Source of the DNA: Vibrio sinaloensis DSM 21326 | GTDB lineage: Bacteria; Pseudomonadota; Gammaproteobacteria; Enterobacterales; Vibrionaceae | Length of the DNA stretch: 50,788 nucleotides | Assembly: GCF_000189275.1 (NCBI RefSeq) | Contig: NZ_AEVT01000013.1 | Location: forward strand, 1-50,788 | Reading direction: 5' to 3' | Shown: positions 1 through 9,622 of the stretch, one piece after another | How positions within the stretch are numbered: position 1 is the first letter of the stretch | Layout of the letters: each line of letters opens with the position of its first letter | Made by a program: the position numbers and the translations under genes | The notes under the pieces: generated by a model | The model's database searches: none | What the model was told of the DNA's origin: nothing | The model's input: the letters and a program-made list of their open reading frames with translations, nothing else

Positions 1-165
1 ACAGCAACAATGAGATTGTGGGTCCGCAAAGGATAACGATAATAAGCAATGATAACAAAAAAAATTTAGAAAGAATATTAACTTTCATCAATTTTTTGCG
101 TTAATAGTTGAATCCTTCAACTAAATTTTAGTTTTAGGCCCAGGTATTGGAAGTGAGAGAGTCGT

Positions 166-618
166 ATGAGTAATAAAGCGGGTTTAGTACACAGCTTACG
201 CGATGGACAAAAGTACATGGATACTTGGCCAATGCGTAAAGAGCTCAATTTACTGTTTCCAGAGCAGCGCATCATCAAAGCAACGCGTTTTGGCGTTAAG
301 GTTATGCCTGCCATCGCTGCGATCAGCGTGCTCACCCAGATGGCGTTCAATAACTACAATGCAATGCCGCAAGCCGTGATTATCGCGTTGTTTGCGATAA
401 GTATGCCGATTCAAGGGATGTGGTGGTTAGGCAATCGTTCCAATACACAGTTGCCGCCAGCATTAGCAGGCTGGTATAGAGAGATCCACCAGAAAATTGT
501 CGAAAGTGGTTGTGCGTTAGAGCCAATGAAATCACGCCCTCGTTATAAAGAGCTTGCGCAGATCTTAAATCGTGCCTTTCGTCAGCTAGATAAAAGCGCC
601 TTGGAGCGTTGGTTCTAA
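166..618 (+). CDS. yfbV: UPF0208 inner-membrane protein YfbV
   Basis: A 150-residue protein that matches the YfbV (DUF412/UPF0208) family along its whole length. Two hydrophobic stretches, at about residues 45-62 and 68-90, should cross the inner membrane. The C-terminal third is basic and probably cytoplasmic. In Escherichia coli the gene lies beside ackA and has been linked to organisation of the terminus macrodomain; that role is family knowledge, and nothing in this sequence proves it. The start is the ATG after a purine-rich GAAGTGAGAGAG stretch. The gene stands alone on this strand, and the next gene (ald) converges on it. The neighbour to the left is outside the window. Confidence 0.9.
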   Translation: MSNKAGLVHSLRDGQKYMDTWPMRKELNLLFPEQRIIKATRFGVKVMPAIAAISVLTQMAFNNYNAMPQAVIIALFAISMPIQGMWWLGNRSNTQLPPALAGWYREIHQKIVESGCALEPMKSRPRYKELAQILNRAFRQLDKSALERWF

Positions 619-631
619 AAAACAATCGCAT

Positions 632-656
632 ACGGGAGCACTTTGTTCCCGTTTAT
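632..656 (+). terminator. Possible terminator of yfbV
   Basis: A six-base-pair stem (ACGGGA/TCCCGT) with a nine-base loop lies 14 bases after the yfbV stop. It is followed only by TTAT, so the T-tract is weak. A modest intrinsic terminator is the simplest reading. Confidence 0.4.
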
Positions 657-783
657 CTGTGCCGTATCGGATCTCTTCTCGCGAGAGGTCAGGGGACAGG
701 TTGTTCACTCCTTTTTATTCCATAAATGGTGTTTCGTTGTTCCTGCTGGAACGGTTAACTCGACAACTTCCATCTTTTCAAAT

Positions 784-813
784 AAAAAACGCCCACCAAA
801 GTGAGCGCTTTTT
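784..813 (-). terminator. Terminator of ald, possibly bidirectional
   Basis: A stem built from GCGCTCAC and GTGGGCGT (two wobble pairs) with a TTTG loop, followed on the minus strand by six T residues. It lies 22 bases past the ald stop. A-rich and T-rich flanks on both sides mean it could also stop plus-strand transcripts from yfbV. Confidence 0.75.
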
Positions 814-834
814 ACTATTTGTTATGTCTCAACA

Positions 835-1959
835 TTAGTTGAACATAGCGATTGCGTCAGCTGGGTCTACGTATTCTAGATCGAAGCTTTCTGCTACTTC
901 TTTACAGGTAACTTTACCGTGAATAACGTTTAGACCTTCTAGGAAACCTTTGTCGTCTAGAAGCGCTTCGCGATAGCCCTTGTTCGCTAGCTTAACAATG
1001 TAAGGTAATGTTGCATTGTTCAGTGCAAAAGTAGAGGTACGAGCAACCGCGCCTGGCATGTTCGCTACACAGTAGTGAACTACATCATCTACGATGTAGG
1101 TTGGTTCTGCGTGTGTTGTCGCGTGTGAAGTCTCAAAACAGCCGCCTTGGTCGATTGCAACGTCAACCACTGCCGCGCCCGGTTTCATCTTAGCGATGTG
1201 CTCTTTGGTTACCAGTTTAGGTGCTGCTGCGCCTGGGATTAGAACTGCGCCGATGACTAGGTCTGCTTCTAGAACATGCTTCTCAATAGCGTCTTCTGTA
1301 GAGTAAACCACTTTTGCGCGACCTTGGAACTCTTCGTCTAGGCGACGTAGAGTATCAACGTTACGGTCTAGGATGGTTACGTCCGCACGCAGGCCAACTG
1401 CCATACGAGCCGCATTCGCGCCAACAACGCCGCCGCCAACAACGACAACTTTCGCTGGCTCAACACCTGGAACGCCGCCAAGCAGAAGGCCACGGCCACC
1501 GTGAGATTTCTCTAGAGTTTGTGCACCTGCTTGAATAGACATGCGACCTGCAACCTCAGACATTGGCGCAAGTAGTGGCAAGCGACCCATATTATCTGTT
1601 ACAGTCTCATATGCTATGCAGACAGCTTTGCTCTTGATTAGCTCATCAGTTTGTGGAAAATCTGGTGCTAGGTGCAAATATGTAAATAAAATTTGCCCTT
1701 CTCGAAGCATTGCGCGCTCGACAGCTTGAGGTTCTTTAACCTTTACAATCATTTCTGCTTGCGCGAAAACGTCGGCAGCAGTAGGAAGAATGGATGCGCC
1801 TACAGCGATGTAATCATCGTCTGAAAAACCGATGCCTGAACCGGCATTAGTTTCAACAAAAACTTGGTGACCTTGAGACACAAGCTCGCGAACGCTCGCT
1901 GGGATCATGCCAACACGGTATTCGTGGTTTTTGATTTCCTTAGGTACGCCAATGATCAT
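835..1959 (-). CDS. ald: Alanine dehydrogenase
   Basis: A 374-residue cytoplasmic enzyme that oxidatively deaminates L-alanine to pyruvate and ammonia with NAD+, and also runs in reverse. The family's catalytic lysine and histidine are visible as K75 (in VKVKEP) and H96 (in YLHLAPD). The NAD-binding glycine motif GGGVVG is at about residues 175-180. Length is typical for the family. It is transcribed away from an Lrp-family regulator across a 174-base AT-rich gap. That arrangement is common for ald genes and suggests Lrp-type control by alanine or leucine; this is an inference from context. It ends in its own hairpin terminator. Confidence 0.96.
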   Translation of the reverse strand: MIIGVPKEIKNHEYRVGMIPASVRELVSQGHQVFVETNAGSGIGFSDDDYIAVGASILPTAADVFAQAEMIVKVKEPQAVERAMLREGQILFTYLHLAPDFPQTDELIKSKAVCIAYETVTDNMGRLPLLAPMSEVAGRMSIQAGAQTLEKSHGGRGLLLGGVPGVEPAKVVVVGGGVVGANAARMAVGLRADVTILDRNVDTLRRLDEEFQGRAKVVYSTEDAIEKHVLEADLVIGAVLIPGAAAPKLVTKEHIAKMKPGAAVVDVAIDQGGCFETSHATTHAEPTYIVDDVVHYCVANMPGAVARTSTFALNNATLPYIVKLANKGYREALLDDKGFLEGLNVIHGKVTCKEVAESFDLEYVDPADAIAMFN

Positions 1960-2067
1960 CCTGAATCCTCATTTTATATTGGTTGTGTAAACTATAGTGG
2001 TTGTATTAACTGTATGTAGGGTAATTCTGTCGAATTAATATCTAGTATAGATATGATTGAATAAAAT

Positions 2068-2097
2068 TTGATACTGAATATTAAAAAGTTGTAGTAT
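2068..2097 (+). promoter_or_regulatory. Predicted sigma-70 promoter of lrp
   Basis: TTGATA at 2068-2073 and TAGTAT at 2092-2097, separated by 18 bases, in the very AT-rich gap between ald and lrp. The predicted transcript would start about 30 bases before the lrp ATG. Prediction from base pattern only. Confidence 0.45.
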
Positions 2098-2133
2098 ATT
2101 TTTTTGCAAGGAAGTAATAAGGTGGAATAAAAA

Positions 2134-2628
2134 ATGGCAGACAACAATAAAAAGCCGTCCAAGGATCTAGACCGCATTGACCGCAACATTCTTAATGAGT
2201 TGCAAAAAGACGGTCGAATTTCGAATGTAGAGCTCTCTAAGCGTGTGGGCCTTTCTCCGACACCGTGTTTGGAGCGTGTGCGTCGTTTAGAGCGTCAAGG
2301 TTACATTACGGGTTATACAGCGTTGTTAAACCCTCAGTATCTAGATGCGTCTCTATTGGTATTTGTTGAAATTACGTTAAATCGTGGTGCGCCAGATGTG
2401 TTTGAACAGTTCAATACGGCTGTTCAGAAGCTAGATGATATTCAAGAGTGTCATCTGGTATCAGGGGATTTCGATTACCTATTGAAAACGCGCGTATCGG
2501 ATATGAGTGCTTACCGTAAGCTATTGGGTGATACTCTGCTACGTCTTCCAGGTGTGAATGACACTCGTACCTACGTGGTTATGGAAGAAGTGAAGCAAAC
2601 CAATCAGCTGGTTATCAAAACTCGCTAA
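2134..2628 (+). CDS. lrp: Leucine-responsive regulatory protein
   Basis: A 164-residue feast/famine transcription factor. The N-terminal helix-turn-helix covers about residues 12-62 and contains the family motif LSKRVGLSPTPCLERVRRLE. The C-terminal RAM domain (about 70-155) binds amino acids and forms octamers. Length and sequence match enterobacterial Lrp, a global regulator of amino-acid metabolism, rather than a dedicated local AsnC-like protein. An AAGGTGG ribosome-binding site precedes the ATG by seven bases. Divergent from ald, and followed by a strong terminator before ftsK. Confidence 0.97.
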   Translation: MADNNKKPSKDLDRIDRNILNELQKDGRISNVELSKRVGLSPTPCLERVRRLERQGYITGYTALLNPQYLDASLLVFVEITLNRGAPDVFEQFNTAVQKLDDIQECHLVSGDFDYLLKTRVSDMSAYRKLLGDTLLRLPGVNDTRTYVVMEEVKQTNQLVIKTR

Positions 2629-2698
2629 TTGGTGAAATACCTTTCGATATTCTGACTTTAGGGAATTGGGTTTTAAGCCCTGATATGGTTAAATCGAT

Positions 2699-2734
2699 AG
2701 TCCGAGCAGCCTTGTTGCTCGGACTATTTTTTTT
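2699..2734 (+). terminator. Terminator of lrp
   Basis: A perfect ten-base-pair stem (AGTCCGAGCA/TGCTCGGACT) with a seven-base loop, followed by A and eight T residues. It separates lrp from ftsK, so ftsK needs a promoter in the roughly 50 bases downstream or depends on readthrough. Confidence 0.92.
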
Positions 2735-2784
2735 CTTACCGATTCGCGTTTGTTTAGTCGGTTTCTTCTATAGATAAGTTGGTT

Positions 2785-5751
2785 ATGTTCAAAGAGAACA
2801 AAAATAAAGTCGAAACAATAATCAAAACCGGGGAAGAGGTTCAACCTTCTCGCCTGACAGGTCCACAACGTCTAAAAGAGTGCAGTCTAATTGTGATTGT
2901 GCTGCTCTCTATATTGGTGTCCGTCGCATTAATGACATACAGCCCTGCAGATCCATCTTGGTCTCAAACTGCCTGGGGTGGAGAGATCGACAATGCCGGT
3001 GGTTTGGTCGGTGCTTGGTTCGCAGATACCTTATTTTTCACGTTTGGCTCTTTGGCATACCCGATCCCATTCATCATTACCGTCACTGCGTGGGTCATGC
3101 TACGTAAGCGTGATGAAGATGATCCTATTGATTTGATGCTTTGGGGAACTCGACTTTTAGGCTTAACTATCTTGATTCTGACAAGTTGTGGCTTAGCAGA
3201 CATCAACTTCGATGATATTTGGTTCTTTTCATCGGGCGGCGTGATTGGGGATGTTCTAACGAGTTTAGCTTTGCCGACTCTGAATGTTCTGGGTACTACG
3301 TTAGTGCTTTTGTTCCTATGGGGCGCAGGTTTAACTCTACTTACCGGTATTTCTTGGCTAACTATCGTCGATTGGTTGGGTGACAGGACGATAGCTGGGT
3401 TCACCAAACTACTGAATCGCCTTCGAGGTGAACGCGAAGAGGTGTTAGAGCCTCAGTTAAATGCGGCAAAATATGCGGAACCGACTGCACCTATCAAACA
3501 GAGCGAGCCAGAGTATGACACGCAGCCTGATGTGGCTGTTCAGCATGATGCTCAAGCTGCCGAGAAAAAGCGTTTTAACATTCATATGCCAGAGCCGCGC
3601 CAAGAGCCGGTGTTTAATGAGCCTCCAGTTGTGGAAGAGCCTGCGCCAATGGTTGTTGAACCTGAGCCAGTTATTGAGCCTACTTATCATCAACCTGTTC
3701 AACCAGTTGAGCCAGCGGTTGAAGTTTCTCAGCCAGTGCAGGTTGAATCGCAACCAGAGCGAACTCGCCAATTGGGTGCAACGATTGAAGAGCTTGAAGA
3801 GGCTGCTCAAAGAGAAGATGATTTCGCACCAACAGCAGGTCAATACAGTCCAGACGCCTACCAGTCTGCGCCTGAAGCTCAGGAAGCGATGCCATTGCCA
3901 GAAGAGTCGTCGATGCCATGGAATACGTTGGAGGAGGCTGTTGATGATAGAGAAGTCACCCAACCGGTTATCAGTTCTCACGAACTGGAACAGATTGTTG
4001 AGCAGGTTGAACCTGAACCAAAACATCAAGAGCCCGTGATTTCAAGCTTTGATGTTGCTGAAGATAGTGAGCCTCAAACACCTTACATGCCACCAGTCGA
4101 CGCACAACCGCACGCAGTTGAGATTGAAGAGGTGACTCATGATGACCAAGATGTCGCTGCATTCCAAAATATTGTTGCCGATGCGCAAGCGAAAGTGGTA
4201 GCTCAGCAAAATCCATTCTTAGTTCAGCGAGAGCAAAACTTGCCGAAGCCAGCAGAGCCAATGCCTACGCTAGAGCTGCTTTATCACCCCGAGAAGCGAG
4301 ACAACTTTATTGATCGTGATGCACTTGAGGAGATCGCACGCCTAGTTGAAGCAAAACTGGCGGATTATAAGATCAAAGCTGAAGTGGTGGATATTTTCCC
4401 AGGTCCAGTGATTACTCGTTTTGAGCTGGACTTGGCTCCGGGCGTTAAAGTAAGCCGTATTTCTGGCCTATCCATGGACTTGGCGCGTTCGCTATCTGCG
4501 ATGGCGGTGCGAGTCGTGGAAGTGATTCCGGGCAAACCTTATGTTGGCTTAGAGCTGCCAAACATGAGCCGTCAAACGGTGTTCTTCTCTGATGTGGTCG
4601 GCAGTCAGCAATTCATTGAGGCAAAATCTCCGACAACGGTTGTGCTTGGTCAAGATATCGCTGGTGAAGCAGTGGTCGCAGATCTATCGAAAATGCCGCA
4701 TGTACTTGTTGCGGGTACAACGGGTTCAGGTAAATCCGTCGGTGTGAACGTGATGATTCTGAGTATGCTTTACAAAGCAACACCAGAAGATGTTCGCTTC
4801 ATTATGATTGACCCGAAAATGCTCGAACTATCGGTCTATGAAGGTATTCCACATCTATTGTCGGAAGTGGTTACTGATATGAAGGATGCCTCCAATGCTC
4901 TACGTTGGTGTGTGGGAGAGATGGAGCGTCGTTATAAGCTAATGTCAGCACTGGGTGTACGAAACATTAAAGGTTTTAACGATAAGTTGAAGATGGCGGC
5001 TGACGCAGGCCACCCAATCCATGATCCTCTCTGGCAGCCGGGAGATAACATGGATGAGTTGCCACCGCTGCTTGAAAAACTGCCATACATTGTGGTGATT
5101 GTTGATGAGTTTGCTGACCTAATGATGGTCGTGGGCAAGAAAGTGGAAGAGTTGATTGCTCGACTGGCACAGAAAGCGCGTGCAGCCGGTATTCACTTGA
5201 TTCTTGCGACTCAACGTCCATCTGTTGATGTTATCACCGGTTTGATCAAGGCTAACATTCCGACTCGTGTTGCGTTTACGGTATCAACCAAAACGGACTC
5301 TCGTACCATTCTTGACCAAGGTGGCGCCGAGTCGTTGCTTGGTATGGGTGACATGCTGTATCTACCGCCGGGCTCTAGTCATACAGTACGTGTTCACGGT
5401 GCGTTTGCATCAGACGATGATGTCCATGCTGTAGTGAACAACTGGAAAGCGCGCGGTAAACCAAACTATATCGAAGAGATCACCAATGGTGATCAGGGGC
5501 CAGAAGCGCTACTGCCAGGTGAGAAGCCTGAAGGTGACGAAGACATGGATCCACTGTTCGATCAGGTTGTGGAGCACGTGGTGCAGTCGCGTCGTGGTTC
5601 TGTTTCAGGTGTTCAGCGTCGCTTTAAGATTGGCTACAACCGAGCGGCTCGCATTGTTGAGCAGTTAGAGGCGCAAGGTATCGTCAGTGCTCCGGGGCAC
5701 AATGGTAACCGTGAAGTACTTGCACCAGCACCAGGGCGTGAGATGAACTAA
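2785..5751 (+). CDS. ftsK: DNA translocase FtsK
   Basis: A membrane-anchored hexameric motor that pumps chromosome dimers and terminus DNA through the closing septum and activates XerCD recombination at dif. The N-terminal part (to about residue 200) has several membrane segments needed for division. A linker rich in Pro, Gln and Glu follows to about residue 490. The RecA-like motor has Walker A (GTTGSGKS) near residue 645 and a Walker B-like VIVDEFADL near 770. The winged-helix gamma domain that reads KOPS sites occupies the last 70 residues. At about 988 residues it is clearly shorter than E. coli FtsK, and the difference lies in the linker. A TTG at 2779 is an alternative start; I prefer the ATG two codons later. 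Neither has a strong ribosome-binding site. Confidence 0.96.
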   Translation: MFKENKNKVETIIKTGEEVQPSRLTGPQRLKECSLIVIVLLSILVSVALMTYSPADPSWSQTAWGGEIDNAGGLVGAWFADTLFFTFGSLAYPIPFIITVTAWVMLRKRDEDDPIDLMLWGTRLLGLTILILTSCGLADINFDDIWFFSSGGVIGDVLTSLALPTLNVLGTTLVLLFLWGAGLTLLTGISWLTIVDWLGDRTIAGFTKLLNRLRGEREEVLEPQLNAAKYAEPTAPIKQSEPEYDTQPDVAVQHDAQAAEKKRFNIHMPEPRQEPVFNEPPVVEEPAPMVVEPEPVIEPTYHQPVQPVEPAVEVSQPVQVESQPERTRQLGATIEELEEAAQREDDFAPTAGQYSPDAYQSAPEAQEAMPLPEESSMPWNTLEEAVDDREVTQPVISSHELEQIVEQVEPEPKHQEPVISSFDVAEDSEPQTPYMPPVDAQPHAVEIEEVTHDDQDVAAFQNIVADAQAKVVAQQNPFLVQREQNLPKPAEPMPTLELLYHPEKRDNFIDRDALEEIARLVEAKLADYKIKAEVVDIFPGPVITRFELDLAPGVKVSRISGLSMDLARSLSAMAVRVVEVIPGKPYVGLELPNMSRQTVFFSDVVGSQQFIEAKSPTTVVLGQDIAGEAVVADLSKMPHVLVAGTTGSGKSVGVNVMILSMLYKATPEDVRFIMIDPKMLELSVYEGIPHLLSEVVTDMKDASNALRWCVGEMERRYKLMSALGVRNIKGFNDKLKMAADAGHPIHDPLWQPGDNMDELPPLLEKLPYIVVIVDEFADLMMVVGKKVEELIARLAQKARAAGIHLILATQRPSVDVITGLIKANIPTRVAFTVSTKTDSRTILDQGGAESLLGMGDMLYLPPGSSHTVRVHGAFASDDDVHAVVNNWKARGKPNYIEEITNGDQGPEALLPGEKPEGDEDMDPLFDQVVEHVVQSRRGSVSGVQRRFKIGYNRAARIVEQLEAQGIVSAPGHNGNREVLAPAPGREMN

Positions 5752-5776
5752 CGCGATTGCTCGGGTTTGAAAACGT

Positions 5777-5812
5777 AAAAAAGGGTTGACGTATCACGTC
5801 AACCCTTTTTTA
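5777..5812 (+). terminator. Shared terminator of ftsK and dsbB
   Basis: A perfect stem (AAAAAGGGTTGACGT pairing with its complement) with a short ATC loop and T-runs on both strands, placed between two convergent genes. It can serve both. Confidence 0.93.
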
Positions 5813-5825
5813 TTGCGACTATTAA

Positions 5826-6350
5826 TTAGTGGCGTTTGTTTTTAGCAAACTGAGCGATGACCACGATGGTTAACGCCACTAAGTTTCCGGCAAAGATAAC
5901 CACAAGCCACTGCGGCATAGAAAGCGTCATAAACTGCCATACGACTTTACTGCAATCACCATAGGCTTCGAACAGCCAAGGTGCCCATTGATTCAGCGGA
6001 GCCCAATCAGGGAAAGTCACGAATAAGTCACAAGTCGCAAAGGGGGATGGGTTGAACTGATAATCGACGTGCTGCATCGATAGAGCCAAACCTTTGTAAG
6101 CACTTGCCCCCCATGCTGCCAAGCCTAACCAACGAACAACTGGATTGTTTGGTGCAATGAGGCCGATGAGCGCAGCTCCTCCAACGCCAAACATAGCGAC
6201 GCGTTCGTAAATACACATCACACACGGTGACAGCATCATGACGTGTTGGAAGAATAACGCGCAAGCTTCGAAGAAAATGACAAAGGCAAGCAGAAGAAAC
6301 CAAGACAGGCGACCTTGGGAGAAAGATTTAATCGCTGAAAGTATGTACAC
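5826..6350 (-). CDS. dsbB: Disulfide bond formation protein DsbB
   Basis: A 174-residue inner-membrane quinone reductase that reoxidises DsbA and passes the electrons to ubiquinone or menaquinone. Four hydrophobic segments are visible. Both periplasmic cysteine pairs are present: C43-x2-C46 in the first loop and C107 with C133 in the second, as in E. coli DsbB. It follows nhaB on the same strand, which mirrors the E. coli order fadR, nhaB, dsbB. A hairpin terminator sits only about 20 bases before its start codon, so its own promoter is hard to place. The ribosome-binding site (CAGGAC) is rather far from the ATG. Confidence 0.96.
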   Translation of the reverse strand: MYILSAIKSFSQGRLSWFLLLAFVIFFEACALFFQHVMMLSPCVMCIYERVAMFGVGGAALIGLIAPNNPVVRWLGLAAWGASAYKGLALSMQHVDYQFNPSPFATCDLFVTFPDWAPLNQWAPWLFEAYGDCSKVVWQFMTLSMPQWLVVIFAGNLVALTIVVIAQFAKNKRH

Positions 6351-6370
6351 AGAGAGGTCCTGTAATAATA

Positions 6371-6398
6371 AAAAAGCTCTGACTAATCAGAGCTTTTT
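6371..6398 (-). terminator. Terminator between nhaB and dsbB
   Basis: A perfect 12-base-pair stem (AAAAAGCTCTGA/TCAGAGCTTTTT) around CTAA, running straight into T residues on the minus strand. It lies 46 bases after the nhaB stop and about 20 bases before the dsbB start. Confidence 0.88.
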
Positions 6399-6444
6399 AT
6401 CGTGGAAAAGTTTCAGTAGCAACAAAAACTTTTTAAAAAATGGC

Positions 6445-8034
6445 TTAGTGACCACCAGATACGGCGTGGATCACTTCCCCCGTGTGAGGGGCAATCCAGC
6501 CTGCATCGTAGAACCAGGCCGTCATCGGCTCAACAAAGAAGATGATGCCTGCAAGGCCGACTAAAGCAAGTACGATGGTGTATGGCAATGCCATGATAAC
6601 CATGCGCCCATAAGACAAACGAATAAGTGGCGCCAGTGCCGAAGTCAGTAGGAACAAGAAGGCCGCTTGTCCGTTTGGTGTTGCAACGGATGGTAGGTTC
6701 GTACCTGTGTTGATTGCTACCGCGAGCAGGTCAAATTGGTCACGGGTGATGATGCCTTCAACCAGTGCAGTCTTCACTTCATTGATGTATACGGTACCAA
6801 CGAACACGTTATCAGATACCATAGAAAGCACACCGTTTGCTATGTAGAACAGCGCAAGCTGCGTGCCTTTATCTTCAACGTGAAGCACCGCATCGATCAC
6901 TGGTTTAAACAGCTCTTGGTCAATGATGACAGCAACGACAGCAAAGAAAACGGCCAGAAGGGCGGTGAAGGGTAGAGCTTCTTCAAACGCTTTGCCCATT
7001 GAGTGTTCTTCGATGACACCCGTAAATGCGGTTGCGAGAATGATAACAGATAGACCAATTAGACCCACGGCAGCAAGGTGCAGAGCGAGACCGACAATCA
7101 GCCACACCGCGATGAAACCTTGTACCCACAGCTTGGCAACGTCTTGCTTTGTGCGTGTTTTGCGCTCTTCGCGATCGAAATCAACTAAGATCTGACGAAC
7201 GTTATCAGGTAGGCGCGCGCCGTAACCACAAATCTTAAGTTTTTCTACCAATACGCAGGTAATTAGGCCACATATGAAAACCGGAGCCGTAACTGGCAAC
7301 ATGCGGATGATGAACTCACCAAATAACCAGTCTGCTTGGTCTGCAATGATCAGGTTTTGAGGTTCTCCCACCATGGTCATTACGCCACCAAGCGCGGTAC
7401 CTACACCCGCATGCATAAGCAGAGAGCGTAAGAATGCACGGTAGTTTTCTAAGTCATCACGAGTAAGCTCTGATAAGTGGTCATCTTGAGTATGATCGTG
7501 TGTTGCACTTGTACCTTGGCCTGATGCTACCTTGTGGTAAATCGCGTAGAAACCTACGGCCACACTGATCACTACGGCAATCACTGTTAGTGCGTCTAGG
7601 AATGCGGATAGAAACGCTGCCGCGAAACAGAACGCAACAGAAAGCATGCTCTTTGAGCGAATACCCAACAGTATCTTAGTAAAGATGAACAGCAGAAGCT
7701 GCTTCATGAAATAGATACCAGCAACCATAAAGACAAGTAGCAGTAGAACTTCAATGTTGGCTACCAGTTCGTGTTTTACTTGCTCGGGGCTCGTCATACC
7801 GATGGCAATAGCTTCAATCGCAAGTAAGCCGCCGGGTTGAAGAGGGTAGCACTTTAACGCCATTGCGAGCGTGAAGATAAATTCAGCGACGAGTAACCAA
7901 CCTGCTACAAATGGGTCGACTAAGAAGAAAACCAATGGGTTGATGATAAGAAAAGAAATGATGGCAACTTTGTACCAATCTGGGGCTTTACCAAGAAAGT
8001 TCTTAATAAACGCATTTCCGAGTGACATCGGCAT
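6445..8034 (-). CDS. nhaB: Na+/H+ antiporter NhaB
   Basis: A 529-residue, very hydrophobic inner-membrane protein that exports Na+ in exchange for H+, important for pH and salt homeostasis in a marine organism. Length and sequence fit NhaB: about a dozen membrane segments, a polar His/Asp-rich cytoplasmic loop near residues 178-190, and the conserved stretch [15 protein letters not shown] near residue 445. The ATG start at 8034 lies downstream of a 691-base gap shared with the divergent fadR gene. In E. coli fadR and nhaB are also adjacent and divergent. It ends at a strong hairpin before dsbB. Confidence 0.97.
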   Translation of the reverse strand: MPMSLGNAFIKNFLGKAPDWYKVAIISFLIINPLVFFLVDPFVAGWLLVAEFIFTLAMALKCYPLQPGGLLAIEAIAIGMTSPEQVKHELVANIEVLLLLVFMVAGIYFMKQLLLFIFTKILLGIRSKSMLSVAFCFAAAFLSAFLDALTVIAVVISVAVGFYAIYHKVASGQGTSATHDHTQDDHLSELTRDDLENYRAFLRSLLMHAGVGTALGGVMTMVGEPQNLIIADQADWLFGEFIIRMLPVTAPVFICGLITCVLVEKLKICGYGARLPDNVRQILVDFDREERKTRTKQDVAKLWVQGFIAVWLIVGLALHLAAVGLIGLSVIILATAFTGVIEEHSMGKAFEEALPFTALLAVFFAVVAVIIDQELFKPVIDAVLHVEDKGTQLALFYIANGVLSMVSDNVFVGTVYINEVKTALVEGIITRDQFDLLAVAINTGTNLPSVATPNGQAAFLFLLTSALAPLIRLSYGRMVIMALPYTIVLALVGLAGIIFFVEPMTAWFYDAGWIAPHTGEVIHAVSGGH

Positions 8035-8725
8035 GATCGTAATACTCTTAAATGTTGTTATGAATAGACACTGCGCGTGCTTGTATCCATAAATCGGAGA
8101 AAACCCAATGTACGCCGTTTTTCTTGCCTAAGAACGGCTTCTATTGCAATTTGGGGAAACAAACCCGATCCAACAGTGACTTAGAAAAATAACATCAACA
8201 ATTTTGAGATGTGATCTTGCCAAGTCACTCCCTGAGAAAGACAAGCACTCCTTACTTTGGCCGCCACTCTACTCTTAGATAGAATTTAGTCAATGGTTAA
8301 CTTGAAACTGATAATTGTATTAACAGAGTTTTGTCAAAAAACGCGATCAAAGTGGCGTAAACATAGCATAAGAGTTGTTAAAAACAATCCTTAGTGGCAG
8401 TAAGACGTTCAAATGTGAGAATAAGAAAGAATATGTGATTATATTGAATGAAAATTGAGGATTATTAATGCAAATTTTCAATCTTAGATTTTGAATCTGA
8501 AGCCAGTTATATCGGGCGCTTCGCAATGTTACAATTTTATTAAAGTTAGAAATAAGTCGCTTTTTGTTAGTTGGTATTATTCACTTTAGCTGACCATCAA
8601 TTAGAGTAATTGCTTTACTCAAGTTTGAGACGAAGATTACGTTGCGGCGGTTTCCGATAAGCAAAAACTAGTGGTATGATGAGTTTCTATCAGACCCATA
8701 AGAATACATACTGGATAATACATAG
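8035..8725. other. 691-base gap between nhaB and fadR
   Basis: No open reading frame of convincing length on either strand. The region is AT-rich. It holds an imperfect hairpin at 8114-8137 (GCCGTT/AACGGC) in the nhaB leader, and near the right end an extended -10-like element TGGTATGAT at 8672-8680, which is a plausible fadR promoter. The middle 400 bases show nothing I can name. A small RNA is possible, but I see no matching terminator. Confidence 0.6.
8672..8680 (+). promoter_or_regulatory. Extended -10 element upstream of fadR
   Basis: TG-G-TATGAT lies about 45 bases before the fadR ATG. The matching -35 (TTTCCG, 18 bases upstream) is poor, as is usual for extended -10 promoters. Prediction only. 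Confidence 0.4.
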
Positions 8726-9565
8726 ATGGTCATAAAGGCAAAGAGCCCAGCGGGTTTCGCGGAGAAATACATCATCGAGAGTATTTGGAAAGGCCGCTTC
8801 CCTCCAGGCTCAATTTTACCTGCAGAACGCGAGCTCTCCGAACTTATTGGTGTTACCCGCACCACATTACGTGAAGTGTTACAAAGACTAGCCCGTGATG
8901 GTTGGTTAACAATCCAACATGGTAAGCCAACTCGTGTAAACCAGTTCATGGAAACATCAGGTTTGCATATTCTTGATACCTTGATGACACTTGACGCAGA
9001 TAACGCGACCTCTATCGTTGAGGATCTGCTGGCTGCACGTACCAATATCAGCCCAATCTTTATGCGTTATGCTTTCAAAGCAAATAAAGAGAACTCCGAG
9101 AAAACAATCAGCTCTGTGATTGAGTCTTGTGAGTCCTTGATGGCCGCTGAATCTTGGGATGCGTTCATGCAGTCCTCTCCATATGCGGAAAAGATTCAAC
9201 AGCACATCAAAGACGACGGTGAGAAGGACGAAGCAGTACGCCAAGCGACACTCATCGCAAAAACGTTCAATTTCTACGATTACATGCTGTTCCAACGTCT
9301 AGCTTTCCATTCTGGCAACCAGATCTACGGCTTGATCTTTAACGGTTTGAAAAAACTGTACGACCGCGTAGGTAGCTACTATTTCTCGAGCCCAGAAGCT
9401 CGCAATCTTGCGTTGGCTTTCTACCGTGAACTGTTGGATGTATGTGAGTCGGGTGACCGCGACCGTATCCTAGTTGTGGTTCGTAACTATGGTATGGAAA
9501 GTGCGCAAATATGGAATAAGATGAAGCTCACTTTACCGACCAACTTTACTGAAGACGATTGCTAA
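8726..9565 (+). CDS. fadR: Fatty acid metabolism regulator FadR (Vibrio form)
   Basis: A GntR-family regulator that represses fatty-acid degradation and activates unsaturated fatty-acid synthesis until it binds long-chain acyl-CoA. The N-terminal winged helix is in residues 1-75, with the typical [17 protein letters not shown] stretch. The C-terminal helical domain binds acyl-CoA. It has 279 residues against 239 in E. coli. The extra residues lie near positions 135-180 and match the roughly 40-residue insertion reported for Vibrio cholerae FadR, which creates a second acyl-CoA site. It is divergent from nhaB and followed by a terminator shared with the next, convergent gene. Confidence 0.97.
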   Translation: MVIKAKSPAGFAEKYIIESIWKGRFPPGSILPAERELSELIGVTRTTLREVLQRLARDGWLTIQHGKPTRVNQFMETSGLHILDTLMTLDADNATSIVEDLLAARTNISPIFMRYAFKANKENSEKTISSVIESCESLMAAESWDAFMQSSPYAEKIQQHIKDDGEKDEAVRQATLIAKTFNFYDYMLFQRLAFHSGNQIYGLIFNGLKKLYDRVGSYYFSSPEARNLALAFYRELLDVCESGDRDRILVVVRNYGMESAQIWNKMKLTLPTNFTEDDC

Positions 9566-9580
9566 TTCGCTTTCAGCAAT

Positions 9581-9609
9581 AAAAAACCGCCATATTTGGC
9601 GGTTTTTTT
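9581..9609 (+). terminator. Shared terminator of fadR and the DUF1887 gene
   Basis: A CCGCCA/TTGGCGG stem with a TAT loop and flanks of six A and seven T residues, midway between the convergent stops. It works in both directions. Confidence 0.92.
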
Positions 9610-9622
9610 GTTACTAAGCGAG

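Noticed and set aside
1992..2189. A minus-strand frame across the ald-lrp gap
   Set aside because: It is an artefact of AT-rich DNA overlapping the lrp start and has no protein-like pattern or ribosome-binding site.
3457..4039. Long open frames on both strands inside the ftsK linker region
   Set aside because: They arise from the biased Pro/Gln/Glu codons of the linker; their translations are low-complexity and match no family.
8560..8725. A FadR operator for autoregulation before fadR
   Set aside because: No stretch matched the known FadR consensus well enough to report.
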